Assembly: GCA_030674185.1 (NCBI GenBank)
Contig: CM060314.1
Coordinates: 28,233,615-28,297,614 of the forward strand
Reading direction: 5' to 3'
DNA length: 64,000 nucleotides
From: Monoplex corrugatus
Lineage: Eukaryota; Mollusca; Gastropoda; Littorinimorpha; Ranellidae
Part shown: in pieces, positions 1-13,843 of the stretch
Position numbering within the stretch: the first letter of the stretch is position 1
Layout: each line of letters begins with the position of its first letter
Position numbers and translations under genes: made by a program
The notes under the pieces: model-generated
The model's input: only the letters and a program-made list of their open reading frames with translations
Database searches by the model: none
Told to the model about the DNA's origin: nothing

Positions 1-383
1 CCTCTATGTGTATTTATTAACTTTTTTAGGGAATATACTACATACGGTAACTTAGTTGAAATTCAGTAGAGTGTATTCAAGACAGATTGTACCTCACCTG
101 CCATTTCAATAGGTATTGACTTACCTATGTCCATTTTTTTTAACCATTGCCAGGTAATTGAATTGGAGTCTTTGAAAGAGCATATTCTCTTGTTTCTTGG
201 TGTTTTATCACTTTTAAGTATTTTCAGGTGACGAACTGACTGTTAATGGCTCTTTCCTGTTATAAAAAAAAAATATAAAAATGTCAAGATGACTTTTAAC
301 TCAAAGTAGAAATGATAGTTTGTGTTGTGAATTAGTGCGAGTTTTGGAGGGAGATCTATACCAGTGTGAATGGAAAAACTCTT

Positions 384-507
384 GGTTTGAATAAGAATTT
401 ACAAAGTAACAAAACATACAGCTTTTGTTATTTAAAACACGCAGCGGTTTGAATAAGAATTTACAAAGTAACAAAACATACAGCTTTTGTTATTTAAAGC
501 ACGCAGC
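384..507. repeat. 62-bp tandem duplication
   Basis: Two adjacent 62-bp copies (384-445 and 446-507) begin GGTTTGAATAAG and end CACGCAGC with one mismatch (AAAAC versus AAAGC), so the duplication is recent. Confidence 0.95.
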
Positions 508-643
508 TTGGTTGTTCTGCTTTTCCTGTCAACAAACTGTTATGCATACTTCATGATTTAGCAACACTTGGTTCACAGTTTTAGTTATCAGCTTTATATA
601 TTTACCACCATCACCTTCCATACTCTCCTAACTTCCTATATTC

Positions 644-668
644 CTCCCCCCCCCCCCCCCCCCCCCCC
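644..668. repeat. poly(C) tract
   Basis: An uninterrupted run of about 25 C; the minus strand is G-quadruplex-prone. Confidence 0.95.
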
Positions 669-1010
669 ATTCCCCCTTCCAAAAAATATAAACAAAAAAA
701 AAAACGTTGACACCCAAAATATGTTAAACTTATATTTTATGGATTAAATGACAGAGTGAAAATGTACAAAACACACACGGTACACAAATGCTGTTTTGTT
801 GAAAATCGGTGCAAATAATTCTCTTTTTTTTTATAATTCTTGTTATGATTATTGTACATTCTGCATGTTCTTCCTCTTTTTGTTGTTGTGGTGGTGGTTT
901 CCTCATGCAACTTTACTTTGAGACTATTCTGAAATCATGAAAGTCAGATATGAAAAGTCATCTGAGAGTTGGCTTGACCATCTTGTTTATAACAAGAAAT
1001 CTTTCAAATA

Positions 1011-1171
<161 letters not shown>

Positions 1172-1586
1172 GGAATAAATATTATAAGTGAAAATAACGC
1201 GAATGTACAAAACATACAAAGTAATGCATAAATGAAAATAATGATTGAAATACAAACAACTTAGTAAGTATACAATTATTCGAACTAATAATATGGATCA
1301 ATTAACAAGAGTGGGACAGAGGAATAGAGAGTTTGCTTAGAAGCAGTGATGAGAAGAGAAGAAATGAGGGAGAAAAAGAAGTGCTTCTGTCGTTCTGACG
1401 TTGAAACAGATCTAATTTTAAACTGAAAAATGTCTTGATATGTAACCAGGGGTTGTGTAATTTGGAACCGTATTCAGAAAACAATGTTGGGAGAAAAAAA
1501 TAGTGCCATTTAAGAACGTTATCTGTTGCTGGAGAAATACATGCACAGTGCAATGAACTGTTGGACTTTGGGTGGTCAGACCACAC

Positions 1587-1652
1587 ACCCTTTGACTCTC
1601 ACACCAAATCCACCAGCTTCCTGCTGATAGGGTGAGGGAGTCAAAGGGTTAA
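1587..1652. mobile_element. short TTAA-type MITE, inner palindrome form
   Basis: Left end CCCTTTGACTCTCACACC and right end GGTGAGGGAGTCAAAGGG followed by TTAA are inverted repeats. The left TTAA is lost. It is the shortest member of the family seen at 40.6, 49.5, 49.8 and 51.5 kb. Confidence 0.75.
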
Positions 1653-1872
1653 TACAGCATCTATGTCCTCAGCAATCTGTGTGAGAATGTCTGATTGCAT
1701 TGGAGGGTTGGCAGTGGTGCTAGTGATGGAATGGAATCCATGCAAGTTGCCATGGAAATGTGGTCTGTGCTTCTGAATTTGATAGTAAACGGTGCCCATT
1801 TATGATCAGAAAGCCACTACTGGAAATCATAAGGACTCGCTGTATTTATGGATATTGTTGTTTTTAATACCT

Positions 1873-1886
1873 CTGTGTGTGTGTGT

Positions 1887-1945
<59 letters not shown>

Positions 1946-1992
1946 TGTGTGGTTGCCTTTATTAGCCTGCGAGTCTACTAGTTTTGTAGCTT

Positions 1993-2072
<80 letters not shown>
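1873..2072. repeat. (TG)n and (TC)n microsatellites
   Basis: TG repeats at about 1873-1952 and TC repeats at 1994-2072, separated by about 40 bp of unique sequence. Confidence 0.98.
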
Positions 2073-2075
<3 letters not shown>

Positions 2076-3424
2076 CCCACCCACCCTACCCTTCTTTGTC
2101 GTCTCCACACCTCCCACCCACCTTGTTTTTCGTGCATGTTAAGTATTTCAAGAACAGTAGGGAAAGCAAGTGAGTTTTAAATTTGTATTTTTGTTTTAAG
2201 AAAAAAAAAAAAAGATGAAAATGCAAATCTGTGTGAGGACTGTATTTCTCTTTTTCAATAAATACAGAGACATGATGAACCTGTGTATAATGTCTTTTTG
2301 TGAACTGAAGTACATTGTAGTGTGTGCATGGATGAAGAAGAGACTGTCAGAATACATCAGTAGACGCATTTGAATTAAGCTGTGAGGAAGGTAAGTGGCA
2401 GAGTTTGGTTCAGAATGATTTTTCAGAAAAGCGTTTATGTTATTCTGAAAAATATTGTACACAACATTATGCATTGTTTGAATTCACTTTGTCATAATGA
2501 TAACCATTGTTGAGTTCAGCTTTAAAGTTGTTGGGTTTTTTTTAATAAAAACGTGGGAAGCATTACACACTTTATTTTCAAGAAAGATATGGTCAAGCAT
2601 TACGGTGAAAATACCTTGCACTTTCATTTCCATGTGGTTGAATACAATCTTTTTTATTGTTTTCATTTTGGGTTATTAAGAAAATATAAAATGCAACTAT
2701 TTGAATGGAACTAGATACTAGTACTTTGTTCGAAGCTTTCAGCTCACTCGTTGATCTTGAATAAAGTTTTTTAAAGAAGCTGGTAATGCTAAATGAGATT
2801 GCAATAAAGTATAGTAAGACAAATGAATTGGATTCATTTGAGCAGTTGCTCATTACTTTTTGTCCATGTCAAAAGAAAGAACAGCTTTAACAGGGAAAAA
2901 AATGTGTCCTCAGGAGAAGTGAAAATGGGCTTGTTTGCGGAAGTGATGAAGGCTTTTTGATTTTATGCTGTGGTTAGTCTCTCAGTTGGCTCAAGAGATG
3001 CTTATTGTGGTTGGTCATATGAATACCTAGTATTTTTTTCCGGTCTTTAGTTATTTTTGTATAAATTTATAAAAATACGTTAGAAGAAAAAAAAAGGAAA
3101 AATTGGGATTAGGTAAAATCATGGAGGAAATGATATGTAACCATGGCAAGTTTGTGTGTCTGTAAATATGGATATATGATAATTTATGTGCAGTTTTTAA
3201 TTGTGGATAAATCTCATCTAAATTCTCTCTGTAGGTGTCACCTATTTGAAAAGTGTTGACATAAGTTAAAGCGCTTGAAAAAGTGGAAAGTTTTCAGTAT
3301 GGATTTCTTTTATGTTCACTGAATGATAGAAAATATAATCAGTGTATGAATTTTTCAGTGTGGATTCCTTGGAATGGAATGGAATGGAATCTTTATTTAA
3401 TGTCTGTTCACAATAGTAATTTTA

Positions 3425-3467
3425 GACACACATACACACACACATACACACCACACACACACACACA

Positions 3468-3533
<66 letters not shown>

Positions 3534-3534
3534 A
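3425..3534. repeat. (CA)n microsatellite
   Basis: Near-continuous CA with CC interruptions. A short (GGAAT)n-like stretch lies just upstream at about 3368-3390. Confidence 0.97.
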
Positions 3535-5021
3535 TAGGGAAAAAAAAAATTTCTCATCTAACAAGACAAGTGTATAACTGTTGAAGATTGAGATTGGTCA
3601 AATTGCAAGATGTCTCTAGGTGTGAAAAATGAGATTTTTTACATGGCTTGATCATTTGTACCTTTTTGTTGTGGAGCCTTTGAATTTTGTAAATGGGAAG
3701 TATTATATTCATGTGTACATGTGATGGGGGAGAGGGATGTTATTGTTTGGGATGTGTGTTCTTAAAGATTGTTCATTTTATTTATAAAGTATCAATTATC
3801 ATGTTTCATTGTTTGTATTCATGAATGCTCTGATTCATTTGTTTCTCGTCATACAATGTCTTTTTCATCATCGATTTGTTTTTAATTGTACTGTGTGATT
3901 TCCATAAATTGATTTAATTTTAGCTACACTGTGGTTTCTTCTTCCTGTACATTGCTTGCATCATGGTAGTAATCAAGATTTGATGAAGAAAAGTTGTATT
4001 CAGAGCTTTGTGTTGTCAGACACTTTTGTGGGGATTTGTAAAGCCACAAATCAAAATACTGTTACGATGAATGTTTTCACTCGTTGACAATTTTGTGCCT
4101 GTCTTTGTTTCAGCAATCACCTTTTTTTTCCTTCCTTTCCTTTGCTGCCCATGATAACAAATTTGCACCCATACTTGTGATTTCTGTGGCAGTTGTAGCA
4201 CGACCAAGTAGGTAATCATGTTTAGAAAAAAATCAGTCAGGATTACTTGAAAGAATTTTCTTAAGTGTCTGTGACGAGCCACAACCTTGCTCACAGCCAG
4301 GCCACACTTACACTCATTCTACTAGTATAAGGTGGAAAAATCATGTTTGCTTTCAGTATAAAGACTTTCAGTGGCAGTTGAGAACAGCTTCCCTTACAAG
4401 AGTTATCTCTGTTCACCATAATTTGCTTTGTGTCCAGGTGTTCCGGGTAAAAGTCCATGGAAAAATGTATTGAAAATGACCTTTGTGAAGAGAGGAGATT
4501 CTTTGTCTGCTAGATCTAGCTGACAGGAATTGTGACGACTCTTTCTGGCCCCAAGAAAATAAAATTAACAATAAGATGAAGGTGGTATCGAAATATTGGT
4601 GCCACAGCTTGCTTTGGTTTCAGGTACAAGTCGATAGACTGAAAGTGGCAGGGGTGTTGGATGCTCATCTTAGACTCAAGCAGATGGAATGGAGGGGGGT
4701 TGTGGTGGTGGGTATTTATGTCACTGATAACATAAATGGCTTCCTGGAATCTCCAGATCTGTAGGAGACATCGACAAGATGACATTCACTGTTTGGTGAT
4801 TGGATTTCATTCAGGCCTGCTAGACTAGACATGGTAGGTGTGTTTACGGCTATTGTTTTTCTTGAAGTTTTTTTCAAGGCAAGCTCAGGCTGGCAGAAAG
4901 TTACGGCAGACACAGTGCTGGTCACAGTTGTTTAAAATACATATGATTTTGAGTTGCAAATGCAAATAGTCTATTGTAGTCAGAATTTATGAAGTAGGTT
5001 TTGGTAATGTAAGAACAGCTC

Positions 5022-5150
5022 CGTGTGTGTGTGTGTGTGTGTGTGTGTGAGTGCGTGCATATTTGTGTATACATGTTTTTGTGTGTGTGTGAGTGTGTGT
5101 GTATTTGAGTATACATGTATATGTATGTGTGTATGCACACACACGTGCAC
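5022..5150. repeat. imperfect (GT)n tract
   Basis: GT repeats interspersed with GTAT and GTGC motifs. Confidence 0.9.
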
Positions 5151-7859
5151 ATCAACATTTGTATGTGTAAGCATGCACATATGTGTTTGAATGCATGCTG
5201 GACAGTTTTTATGTTTCTGTAAGTCACTAAACATTTACGTGGATTTTTTAACAAGGATCTTTGATGTCCTGTATTGTGCATACTCAGAGGAGTTCAGGAA
5301 CTAGCAGGTCTGCACTTAAGCTGACTTAGGTGGGATTAAAAAAAAACAATAGGAGGGATTAAAAAAAAAACAATGCTCCATCCTTTACCTGCCAAGTGAT
5401 ACCAGGCAGGAAGGAGCCCAGACTAATTTGAAATTGATATCTTAACCAGTCAGTGTGTCAGTGAACTTGATTAAAGAATAGAAGTCTAGCCAGATACAGC
5501 ACAAATGAAATTATTTACCTTGGGTCTCACTTTTTGTCAAACATACAAAAAAATCTCTTAAAGGGTGTTTTGTCTTGTCTTTTCATGTGTTTTGGGGTTT
5601 TTTGTGATGGTGACCAAGACGTCACCAACAAGTAAGGCTTATGTGCAGGTATGGGGCTTTTGCCATGATTATTTTGGTTCTTATCTGTCATATGACATCT
5701 GTGGCATCAGTGCATACAGAATTTATTCTGAGCGTGTAGACAGGATCTTGAGAAACTGAAACTGTAGAGGTGCTGTCGTTAGTGTTGTGTTGACACAGCT
5801 TTCCACTGTAGTACAACTCCATACAGCTTTGCAGGAGTGGGCTTTTTTAAGTATTTCGTTTTTTTAGACTGTGTATAGATGAACGGTCATTCACGTTGTA
5901 TTTGCCAGTATAGTCAAGAAAACTGTTGTGCCTCAGGATTATTATTTGCCGTCATCCACATTTTGATTTGTGTTACTGATGTAGTTTCAAATGCATCATT
6001 ATTTAATTGCATTAACACCAAAAGCAAAATGAAACTGACAAAACAAAATAACGTGCAGAATTCAACCAGAAACATCACATGAAACACAACACGCATGTAT
6101 CTTGTTCCATTTGGTGCAGAAATCACAGGTATGGACTTACTGAGTTTGGAATGGGATCGCTTCTGAGTGGCTTGACTGTGATTTTGGTGCAATTATTTAA
6201 CCATATGAAAAAAGTTGCATTACATATTGAAAGTGTTGGTCAAGTGATTTGTCTGTGTCATGCCTCTTTCCTTGAAAGTGAGAGGTTGTGGGTGTTCAGA
6301 TGAACTTTTTTTTTTCATTTTTCGTTATCATCGGTGGATTGTTTTTGTGTAGCCTGTGTTGTAGTCCAAAAGACTTACACTGTACATATTTCTTAGTCAT
6401 GAATTATCAGGTAAGAGAGAATAAAGGAAATATGCGTTTGTATAGAATTTGTTATATGCAGCAAGTGTTTTAGTGCATAAAGAAAGCTCACAGAGTGGAT
6501 TTTTTTCATTAGAAAATAAAGATTGTTTGAATGAATAACCAGTAAGTTAACTAAATTACTGCAAATCAACATTCTAAACAGAATTAATTTCTTACCTTGT
6601 CAAAGTATTTCTGTGATAAACTTTTATTTTGCTTCTTGTCCAAGAAGCTGTCTCTGCCATGTCCTAGATCAAAGCCTAGGGTGATAGTGTAGTATTGAAA
6701 CGTTTCCTTCTCATGCCGTGATGTGACACAGCTGATAACAGAGTACTAATTTATCAGTTTTACTATAGGTACTGATTATCACAATATAGCTTAGAACATT
6801 AACTTTAGTCACCAGTTGAGTTGCAGGGTTAGAAAGATCTGTGATTCTGTGTTGGATTTTGATTTAGTCGTTGTTGTTGTGCAGTGCCAGCAATGTTAGT
6901 TTTTCATGAGTCAGCATTGAGACCATCTTCCAGCTGTGAGAACAGACACCAACACATTGTTGTTGACCATGTCTTTCTTTCCTGTTCCAATCTTCCTACA
7001 CCCTATCCCAAAGTCTCTGACTTATATGTAACAAATAAATAAATGAATAAAGAATTTTTTTAATGAATAAATAAAGGCAAATGGGTGAAATGTTTATCAA
7101 GGAAGATTGGAAATCTGATGGTCTTCTTGAAAATGTGTCCACATTTTGGTGAGCTAGTCAGATACGGTGATTTTTGTGATAAACTATACTTGTGTATTGT
7201 TAAATGCATTAAAATTGTTGTTCAATGTTCCAAATCAGTGAGTGGTGTCCTGGACCAAATGTTGAATACCCATTGCATGAAGAAATGTTTTGGAATAGCT
7301 GTATTTGGTATAGTTGAGATTATTTGTAGAATAAGAAATAAAAAAGACACCAGAAAGTGTCACGTCATTCTGACAATTTTCCATTTTTGTAAGATGTTTG
7401 TTATAGAAAATAGCAGCAGTTTTTCTTCTTCTCAATGTTAGTATGATCTTGACAAAGTGTCAAATGAAACATGGGTGGGAAATGATGCAAAGAAGAAAAC
7501 AGGAATGTAGGGGTGCAGGATCATGCTTCCCCTGAAAATTAATTTCAAGGGTTAAAACCTGTGCATTGCCACGCATTTCAGGCATCCAGTCAGACATTCA
7601 GAGTGCTTAAAAAAAAGATATTTTTGTACTGCTATATTTCTGTATGTGCAGGTATTATATCTCTAATTATACTCATTATCTTTCTACTTTGAAAAATGAA
7701 CCTTGCTTTGGATTTTCTGAGGACAGGGCCCATGTAATTAAAAGAAGAAGAAATTGATTTTTTTTTTCTGCCACTGAAATCCTCAGATCAGAGGAGAAAT
7801 AAAACTTGATGTGTAAATGTTGACTATGGTAGACTGTGAAAAAAGTGTAAACATTGTGG

Positions 7860-7960
7860 GAAGGTCGCGAGAGAGTGCTGTTCAAGGCTCCGTCAAAAAT
7901 AATTCTGAAGGTCGTGAGAGAGTGCTGTTCACAAGCCTCCCTCAAAAATAATTCTTTAAT
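7860..7960. repeat. about 54-bp tandem duplication
   Basis: Two copies of GAGAGAGTGCTGTTCA followed by TCAAAAATAATTCT. Confidence 0.85.
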
Positions 7961-8384
7961 AAAAAAATAAAAAAAAGAACCAGGAAAAGCAGAAAAGACA
8001 GCAGACAAAAGCTAAAACTGGATATCGTTTCCCAGTGATGAAAAGATGTGAAAGAAGATATTTCGATAATAAAAGGCTGTTTATTAAATGTAGTCCAGCC
8101 TTACAGAAATGCACAGTAATAGCATTGCTCAGTCTGTAAAATCTGAGCCCTTAATAATCAGCTGAATTTGATTCAGATAGATCACTGTCTGTATCGTCAG
8201 TTCATGTAAAGTTAATTTTATGTCCTCAGTTATTGTACATACAGTTCCAAGCTGTTTTAAATCATTTTATACTTTCAGAGAAATTGGACAGGTTTTTGTG
8301 ATGCAAGCTTATTGTAGGTTCCCCCCCTCCCCCCTTTTCCCATTCTGTTTGGAATTATGGATTCCATTCAAGATACAGAAGTAA

Positions 8385-8663
8385 TTTTAAGTGGGCCTGT
8401 TTTTGTATATGTTTTGGTGTCCTTTGTTATGTTTAAATTTGTATTCCAGGTTTTTTTTAAATCCCATGTGTAATAAATTTGGACTGAGTGGTCAAAGAGA
8501 GGCATATTGAATTCTTACATTATGTGTGCAAATACATTGAAATGTGTACTTTTTTTTTTTTTTTCTTTTTTTTTTCCTGTTGAAGTATTGTGCTTGTTTG
8601 GAGATGGTTATGGCCCTGATATGGATCTTTGCAGTCACCTGGGCTTTAGACAAAGAAACAAAA
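8385..8663 (+). mobile_element. SINE-like family 2 copy, plus orientation
   Basis: It shares GTATTCCAGGTTTTTTTTAA, AATAAATTTGGAC and the 3' block GTTATGGCCCTGATATGG through GGGCTTTA with copies at 22.4, 28.4, 38.2, 45.5 and 53.2 kb. Its tail is AACAAAAG. Confidence 0.75.
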
Positions 8664-8683
8664 GTAAGAGGGATTCATTGTAC

Positions 8684-8965
8684 TCATTCCATATGTGCTC
8701 CTCCCAAAACTGCCAGCAATTATCTAGCAGATTCCTTGAGCCTACACAAAACTAAGGGCTGGTGAAGTCTTGAAATGGGAAGGGGGTGGGGAGAGGAGAA
8801 GGTACCTATGAAATGCTAAACTGACACCACCAGAATGATGGAAACACTAAGCTAAGCAGCGAATGGGCCATTTTTTAATGTTGCAGGCTGGGATTGAACG
8901 TAGGATATCAGATCTTGAATCCTCAGCTCTTTCAAAAGAATCGTCTAGACTGCATTCATTCTGTG
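8684..8965 (+). mobile_element. SINE family B copy
   Basis: Begins ATTCCATATGTGCTCC, with GATTCCTTGAGCCTAC and CTGACACCACCAGAATGA inside. It is shared with copies near 35.04 and 43.35 kb, and the element directly follows the family 2 copy. Confidence 0.7.
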
Positions 8966-9411
8966 CCACTCAGTGGTGATATTTGATTCAGGTAGAGCTC
9001 ATCAGTTTGTATCAGGTCAAAGCTGTTTTACTGTTATTGCCCTCTTTATTTAAAGTTGTCATCATTTCTGTCTGTGGTATTATTTTGCAGTCTTAGTTGT
9101 ATGCAAGTCAAAAATGTTCTTGCCCCTCTCACCGTTTTCTCTCCCTGTTGTACAGTTTTTTCTTTCTTTTTATTTTTCTTACGTTATGGATTTGTATGTG
9201 TGTGTGTGTCAGTATGTGTATATATATACATGTATCTGTGGAAGCAAGAGACTGGTGCAAATTTTGTGTATTTCGTTCTTGCTTTGCACGTTAAGGAACA
9301 AAATTTGTTTTCAGGATGTTCAGAACATGATGTCAACATCAAATCAGCAGCATTGGTTCCATACTAGAGTAGATGCCTTACCTCTCTGTACATTGCAATA
9401 TGTGTGTGCGC

Positions 9412-9435
9412 CCACACACACACACAAACACACAC

Positions 9436-9492
<57 letters not shown>
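9412..9492. repeat. (CA)n microsatellite
   Basis: CA dinucleotides with a few interruptions. Confidence 0.97.
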
Positions 9493-9493
<1 letters not shown>

Positions 9494-10967
9494 ATATATA
9501 ATGTTACAGGTTGTGAACTCTGACCGGTTTGTTGGTCTATTCTTGAAGCGTCATGATAATCTTTTTATGAAAGAGTAATCTTACTCAAAATACTGAAAGG
9601 ACATCTTCCTCCCCTCCCCCCCTTCCCTTTTTTATTGTTATTTTTTTTTATATACAAGTGTGTGGGCTGCATTTTGAATGGTATATAGTTACATCACACA
9701 ATTGTGTTCTTAGCCAAAACCATGAATGCTATCTATGTCACTTTGTACATTGATTGTCTTTAGTATACTTAGTGCTGTCAGATGTCTGACAGTCCATAGT
9801 CCATCATGGAATTTACACGCAGTTGGTTTGTTTTATTTCTTATCACCACAGCTCCTCCACATTCTGTTAGTAAGATAACCGTGACAGGGAGGTATCTGCT
9901 GGAACTGTGTTGTCTGACTGTAGTGTTGAAACAGATATTTAGTACACTGTCATATGCTTTACTTTCAATAAAAGAACATGCATTCAAGCCTGTAGATTCA
10001 AATGAAATGACATATTTAATAAAATTAAAAGCTTTCACCAGCACAGCCTTTGACAATCTGCACACTGTTACAAACTGAATTTTCTCAAAGGATCTTTTTG
10101 GTGGCCTATTGAAGCCTTATGATTCCAAAACAAAATACAGTGAGTTAAGTTTCCATTGACCTCATGACTTTTTCCACAAAAATAGGATTCCGTGTAAGCA
10201 AATGTGTTTCAGTAGATGCCCAAGATATTTGAAAATATGCTGTTTTCTGCTGTAAGAAATTAACTTTTGAAAAAGTATGGTTGTATTGTAAAACAAAAGT
10301 AGGGTTTATAAAGATTAAAAACAGAAAAGAACATTTGGACACCGCACACAGATTTTGAAAAGTAAATTTGAAGACAGTTTTATAGAGTGATATATTTTAA
10401 ATTGTGATATATTTTAAATTGTGAATTGGTGAAGCATGTTGTAGATCCATTTTGCAGGCAGTGTTTTCTTTGCTAAATCACTCATCATTTTAATTTCATT
10501 CCCATTATTATGTGTATAGTTTTGATTATTTTGTGTTTCAGAATTTCCCTGAGCAAGTGTTAGTCAGCTCAGGTGCTGTGGAATAAAGATATTTGTCATT
10601 GTATCGATTTTTTTTGTGTATTCAGTTAAAAACATCTTTAAATCTACAAGTATATAACAAATGCATTGCTGAAATTGACTGTAAAAAGCCTTCAGATGTT
10701 ATGTGACCATGAATCTTGAAGTTTTCCATCACTTCCCAGCCTTCCTTAATTATCCCCATTCTGTCTAAAATTATGGAAGTCTGTTTTCTGCAATGGTGAT
10801 GTGAACTAAATTGTCAGGATCAGTAATGTATACCTGTAAATGCCAGTTGTAACACTGAATTCTTATGAATACGGCATTGTAGGTTTCTTTCTGTTGCCAC
10901 TTGAAATCATGTACAATGTTCAGGGTATTGAGTTCTAATAACAGTGGGCAGGTTTTGAAAGTAATTG

Positions 10968-11057
10968 GATGAATGTGTCTTTTGTCTCGACCCAAATCGG
11001 CCATCACTTTGACTGAACGTGTCTTTTGTCTCAACCAAATCGCCCATCACCTTTCCC
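10968..11057. repeat. about 45-bp tandem duplication
   Basis: GTGTCTTTTGTCTC followed by CCATCAC occurs twice in tandem. Confidence 0.75.
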
Positions 11058-12564
11058 ATTCACACTTTTCTTATTTCTGCCTTGTTGTTAAGTGTTCTAG
11101 AGTTATGTTGCATTTCTTGAGGTTTCATCAGTTTTGTGAGAATCAAGGCTTTTGTTGGTTTTTAGGTTGGATGTATTTGTTTTTAAAAGCAATCATGTTA
11201 CCCTTCACGTTTGACCGTTGGTTATGAATAGTGTTTAGTAAATTTGTTCTCTTACATGCACATGACACACTCAGAAAAACACACATGTGTATTCATACAC
11301 TACATTTTCTTTTCTTATACAAATATATTGGTTTACTAAAGGAATGTGTTTTACTCCGTAATTTCTCATAATTTGTATTCATGTGGAAGATAAGCCCCTT
11401 TTAAGTTCATGTTCTGTGTTTTTTGATTAATGTGCAAGTCCATGGTGGCTTGGATTTCAGACTGATCAAGACTAGTATCAGGATCGGTTTGAAGATGAAA
11501 GTTTATTATTCAGATTGATTTTATGTACATTGTGTTTTGTTGAAATAAAACCACAGTGTAGTGTTTATTTGCGAAATTTCTGGCTCTGCTTTTCTGGAAC
11601 GGGTGAGTTGATGCAGTATACATTGTAGAATCATGCATTGAATGCATGGGTTTGTAAAGTTTAGTCAGTGCAGCATCAAACTGGGCAAGTTGCTGCCAAT
11701 ATTGATCATTGTGGTGTTCGTGGTGGTGAGTCGGTTTTATGTTTGATACATGGTCTAGGCCCCATCTCCTATCCATTTCTGAAAACTGTTTTATAGGCAC
11801 TCTAGGCCCCACCTCCCATCTATGTCTAGACTTGGCTTCGCTTTTCTTTTACATGGGCACAAGTCTTCCAGATTGTTGCTGTTTTGAAATGTTGTAATGG
11901 GGATAAACCCTTCTTGAACAGAATCCAGCTTAATTCGCCGAGTCCTTTTCAGTACAGACAGATGTGGTGGCATTTATGTGACAACCAAAGCACAGATGCT
12001 GTATTAATGGCACAATGAAACATAGATTTTAAAAAAAAACTTTCATATTTTACATTATTGGGGCAATTTTTTCTCTTTTTTTTCAGTTTTAGTTGGAAAA
12101 AATTTATAAAGGAAATTGCATTTGGTAATATTTAAAGTGAAAATAACTGGAGGTAGAACATGCTGCATTCCTAGAGGCCTGGTTCATCTTTCTATGTTTT
12201 TCCATCGACTCTGTTCTGTGTCAGTCCTGAATAAAAGAGAGACATATCTACTTTTTACAGTCACCACCAAAATGGCAGCACATAAAAGCTGGTAGCAAAG
12301 AGATGAGTTTAGTGTGACACACACCAGACTGGAACTTGCAGTCTTTTTCGTACAAACCTGCTGAGCAATTAGAAACTCATTGACAGCAATTATAAACTGC
12401 CCGTAGTAGACTGTTCTGCCTGTGCTGAACTGCCTATTCTGCATGGTTAATGTCAAGTCCGGCGACTTACAGTGTTCATCACACTGCAGTCAGAATGTTT
12501 CATCCAGACAAGATGTTCATTTGCAGGGACATGCAGTGAGAAAAAAAATGACACTGTAGATTCA

Positions 12565-12676
12565 TAACCCTTTGACTCCCACACCCTATCCACCAACTGC
12601 AAAACTTAACCCTGATTCCCTCATCCTATCCACCAGCTTTCTGCTGATTGACAGGTTGTGGAAGTCAAAGAGTTAA
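12565..12676. mobile_element. TTAA-type MITE, degenerate
   Basis: Left end TAACCCTTTGACTCCC and right end GAAGTCAAAGAGTTAA, with internal CCACCAGCTTTCTGC. Confidence 0.75.
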
Positions 12677-13163
12677 ATAGAAACAATTCATTAATTGGCA
12701 TTGCTCAAACCAAAAAGAAAGCAACATATACATTGTCATCATCATCATCTTATTCTATATCCTTTATGATCATTTGGGGTAAGGACCCGATGGGAGGCAG
12801 CACCAGCAGGCATGGGAATTGTCCACAAAAATCTTGTTATCCGCCTGTGCTGCAAAATGAAAATATATGGATAAAAAAAAACAAAAAACAGTTCAGCTGT
12901 TCACAGGATGCCTGTGAAAAGTTGGTCACTTTGCATGCTGCTGCCACCTGTTTCAGTCACTTGAACTGTGAGCATAGCTTAGAAGCTGGCTTACTCACGA
13001 GCAAGTTACTGATTTTGATTGATAGAAAAACTTTTGGGGGGTAACATGTCCTCAAGCCCCACTAGTTTCAGAATTTTTGTTTCTGTTGATCCCCATGCCT
13101 GATCAGACAGGATCCTCCCTCTGGGGTGCAGTAGCAAGCAGTTCAGATGTACTGATAGTACTC

Positions 13164-13526
13164 AAGTCTCTGATATTTGCCATCAACTGCTGCTCTTTGA
13201 CGCTCAGCAATGGCCTCCTTCCAGGGTACCCTGAAGGGTAGTGTTGGATAGTGTGACATGACCAGGCCAAAGCACAGCTGGTCAAGTCTGATATTTGCCA
13301 TCCAACTGTTCCTCTGTGAAGGTCAGCAATGGCCTCCTTCCAGGGTACCCTGAAGGGTACAGTTGGATAGTGTGACATGATCAGGCCAAAGCACAGCTGG
13401 TCAATTGATGTCTTTGATATTTGCCATCCAACTATTCCTTTGTGAAGCTCAGCAATGGTCTCTTTCCTGGGTACCTTTAAGGGTAGTGGTGTTGGATAGT
13501 GTGACATGACCAGGCCAAAGCACAGC
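13164..13526. repeat. three tandem copies of a 119-126 bp unit
   Basis: Each copy has GATATTTGCCATC, AGCAATGG, GGGTACC, TTGGATAGTGTGACATGA and CAGGCCAAAGCACAGCTG. The repeats create a 196-codon minus-strand open frame that I do not regard as a gene. Confidence 0.9.
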
Positions 13527-13784
13527 TGTAATTGATAAAAAGAAATAACTTTCAGGGATGATACTTGATAAAGAGGAGCAACTCGGCTCACCTGATAAAA
13601 GTTCATGGGACACAAGTCATCCATAGTTAACGATAAAGAACAGAGGGGTTGTTTGTTAGTGAAAGAAATAAAATAGACCCTGAGACACTTCACAGTAGCA
13701 TTCCATTATTTTTTCTCCTCTCCCCCCACACTCTTTCTTTAAAGCAGGAAGTAGTGTGTGTTATTTGGGATGGTGGTGGTGATT

Positions 13785-13788
13785 TATA

Positions 13789-13842
<54 letters not shown>
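13785..13842. repeat. (TA)n microsatellite
   Basis: Uninterrupted AT alternation. Confidence 0.97.

Positions 13843-13843
<1 letters not shown>

Noticed and set aside
12658..13044. 128-codon plus-strand open frame
   Set aside because: It starts at the right end of a MITE, is low in complexity (SSSSSYS) and has no recognisable domain.
13103..13693. 196-codon minus-strand open frame
   Set aside because: It spans three tandem DNA repeats and translates as repeated blocks with no family signal.
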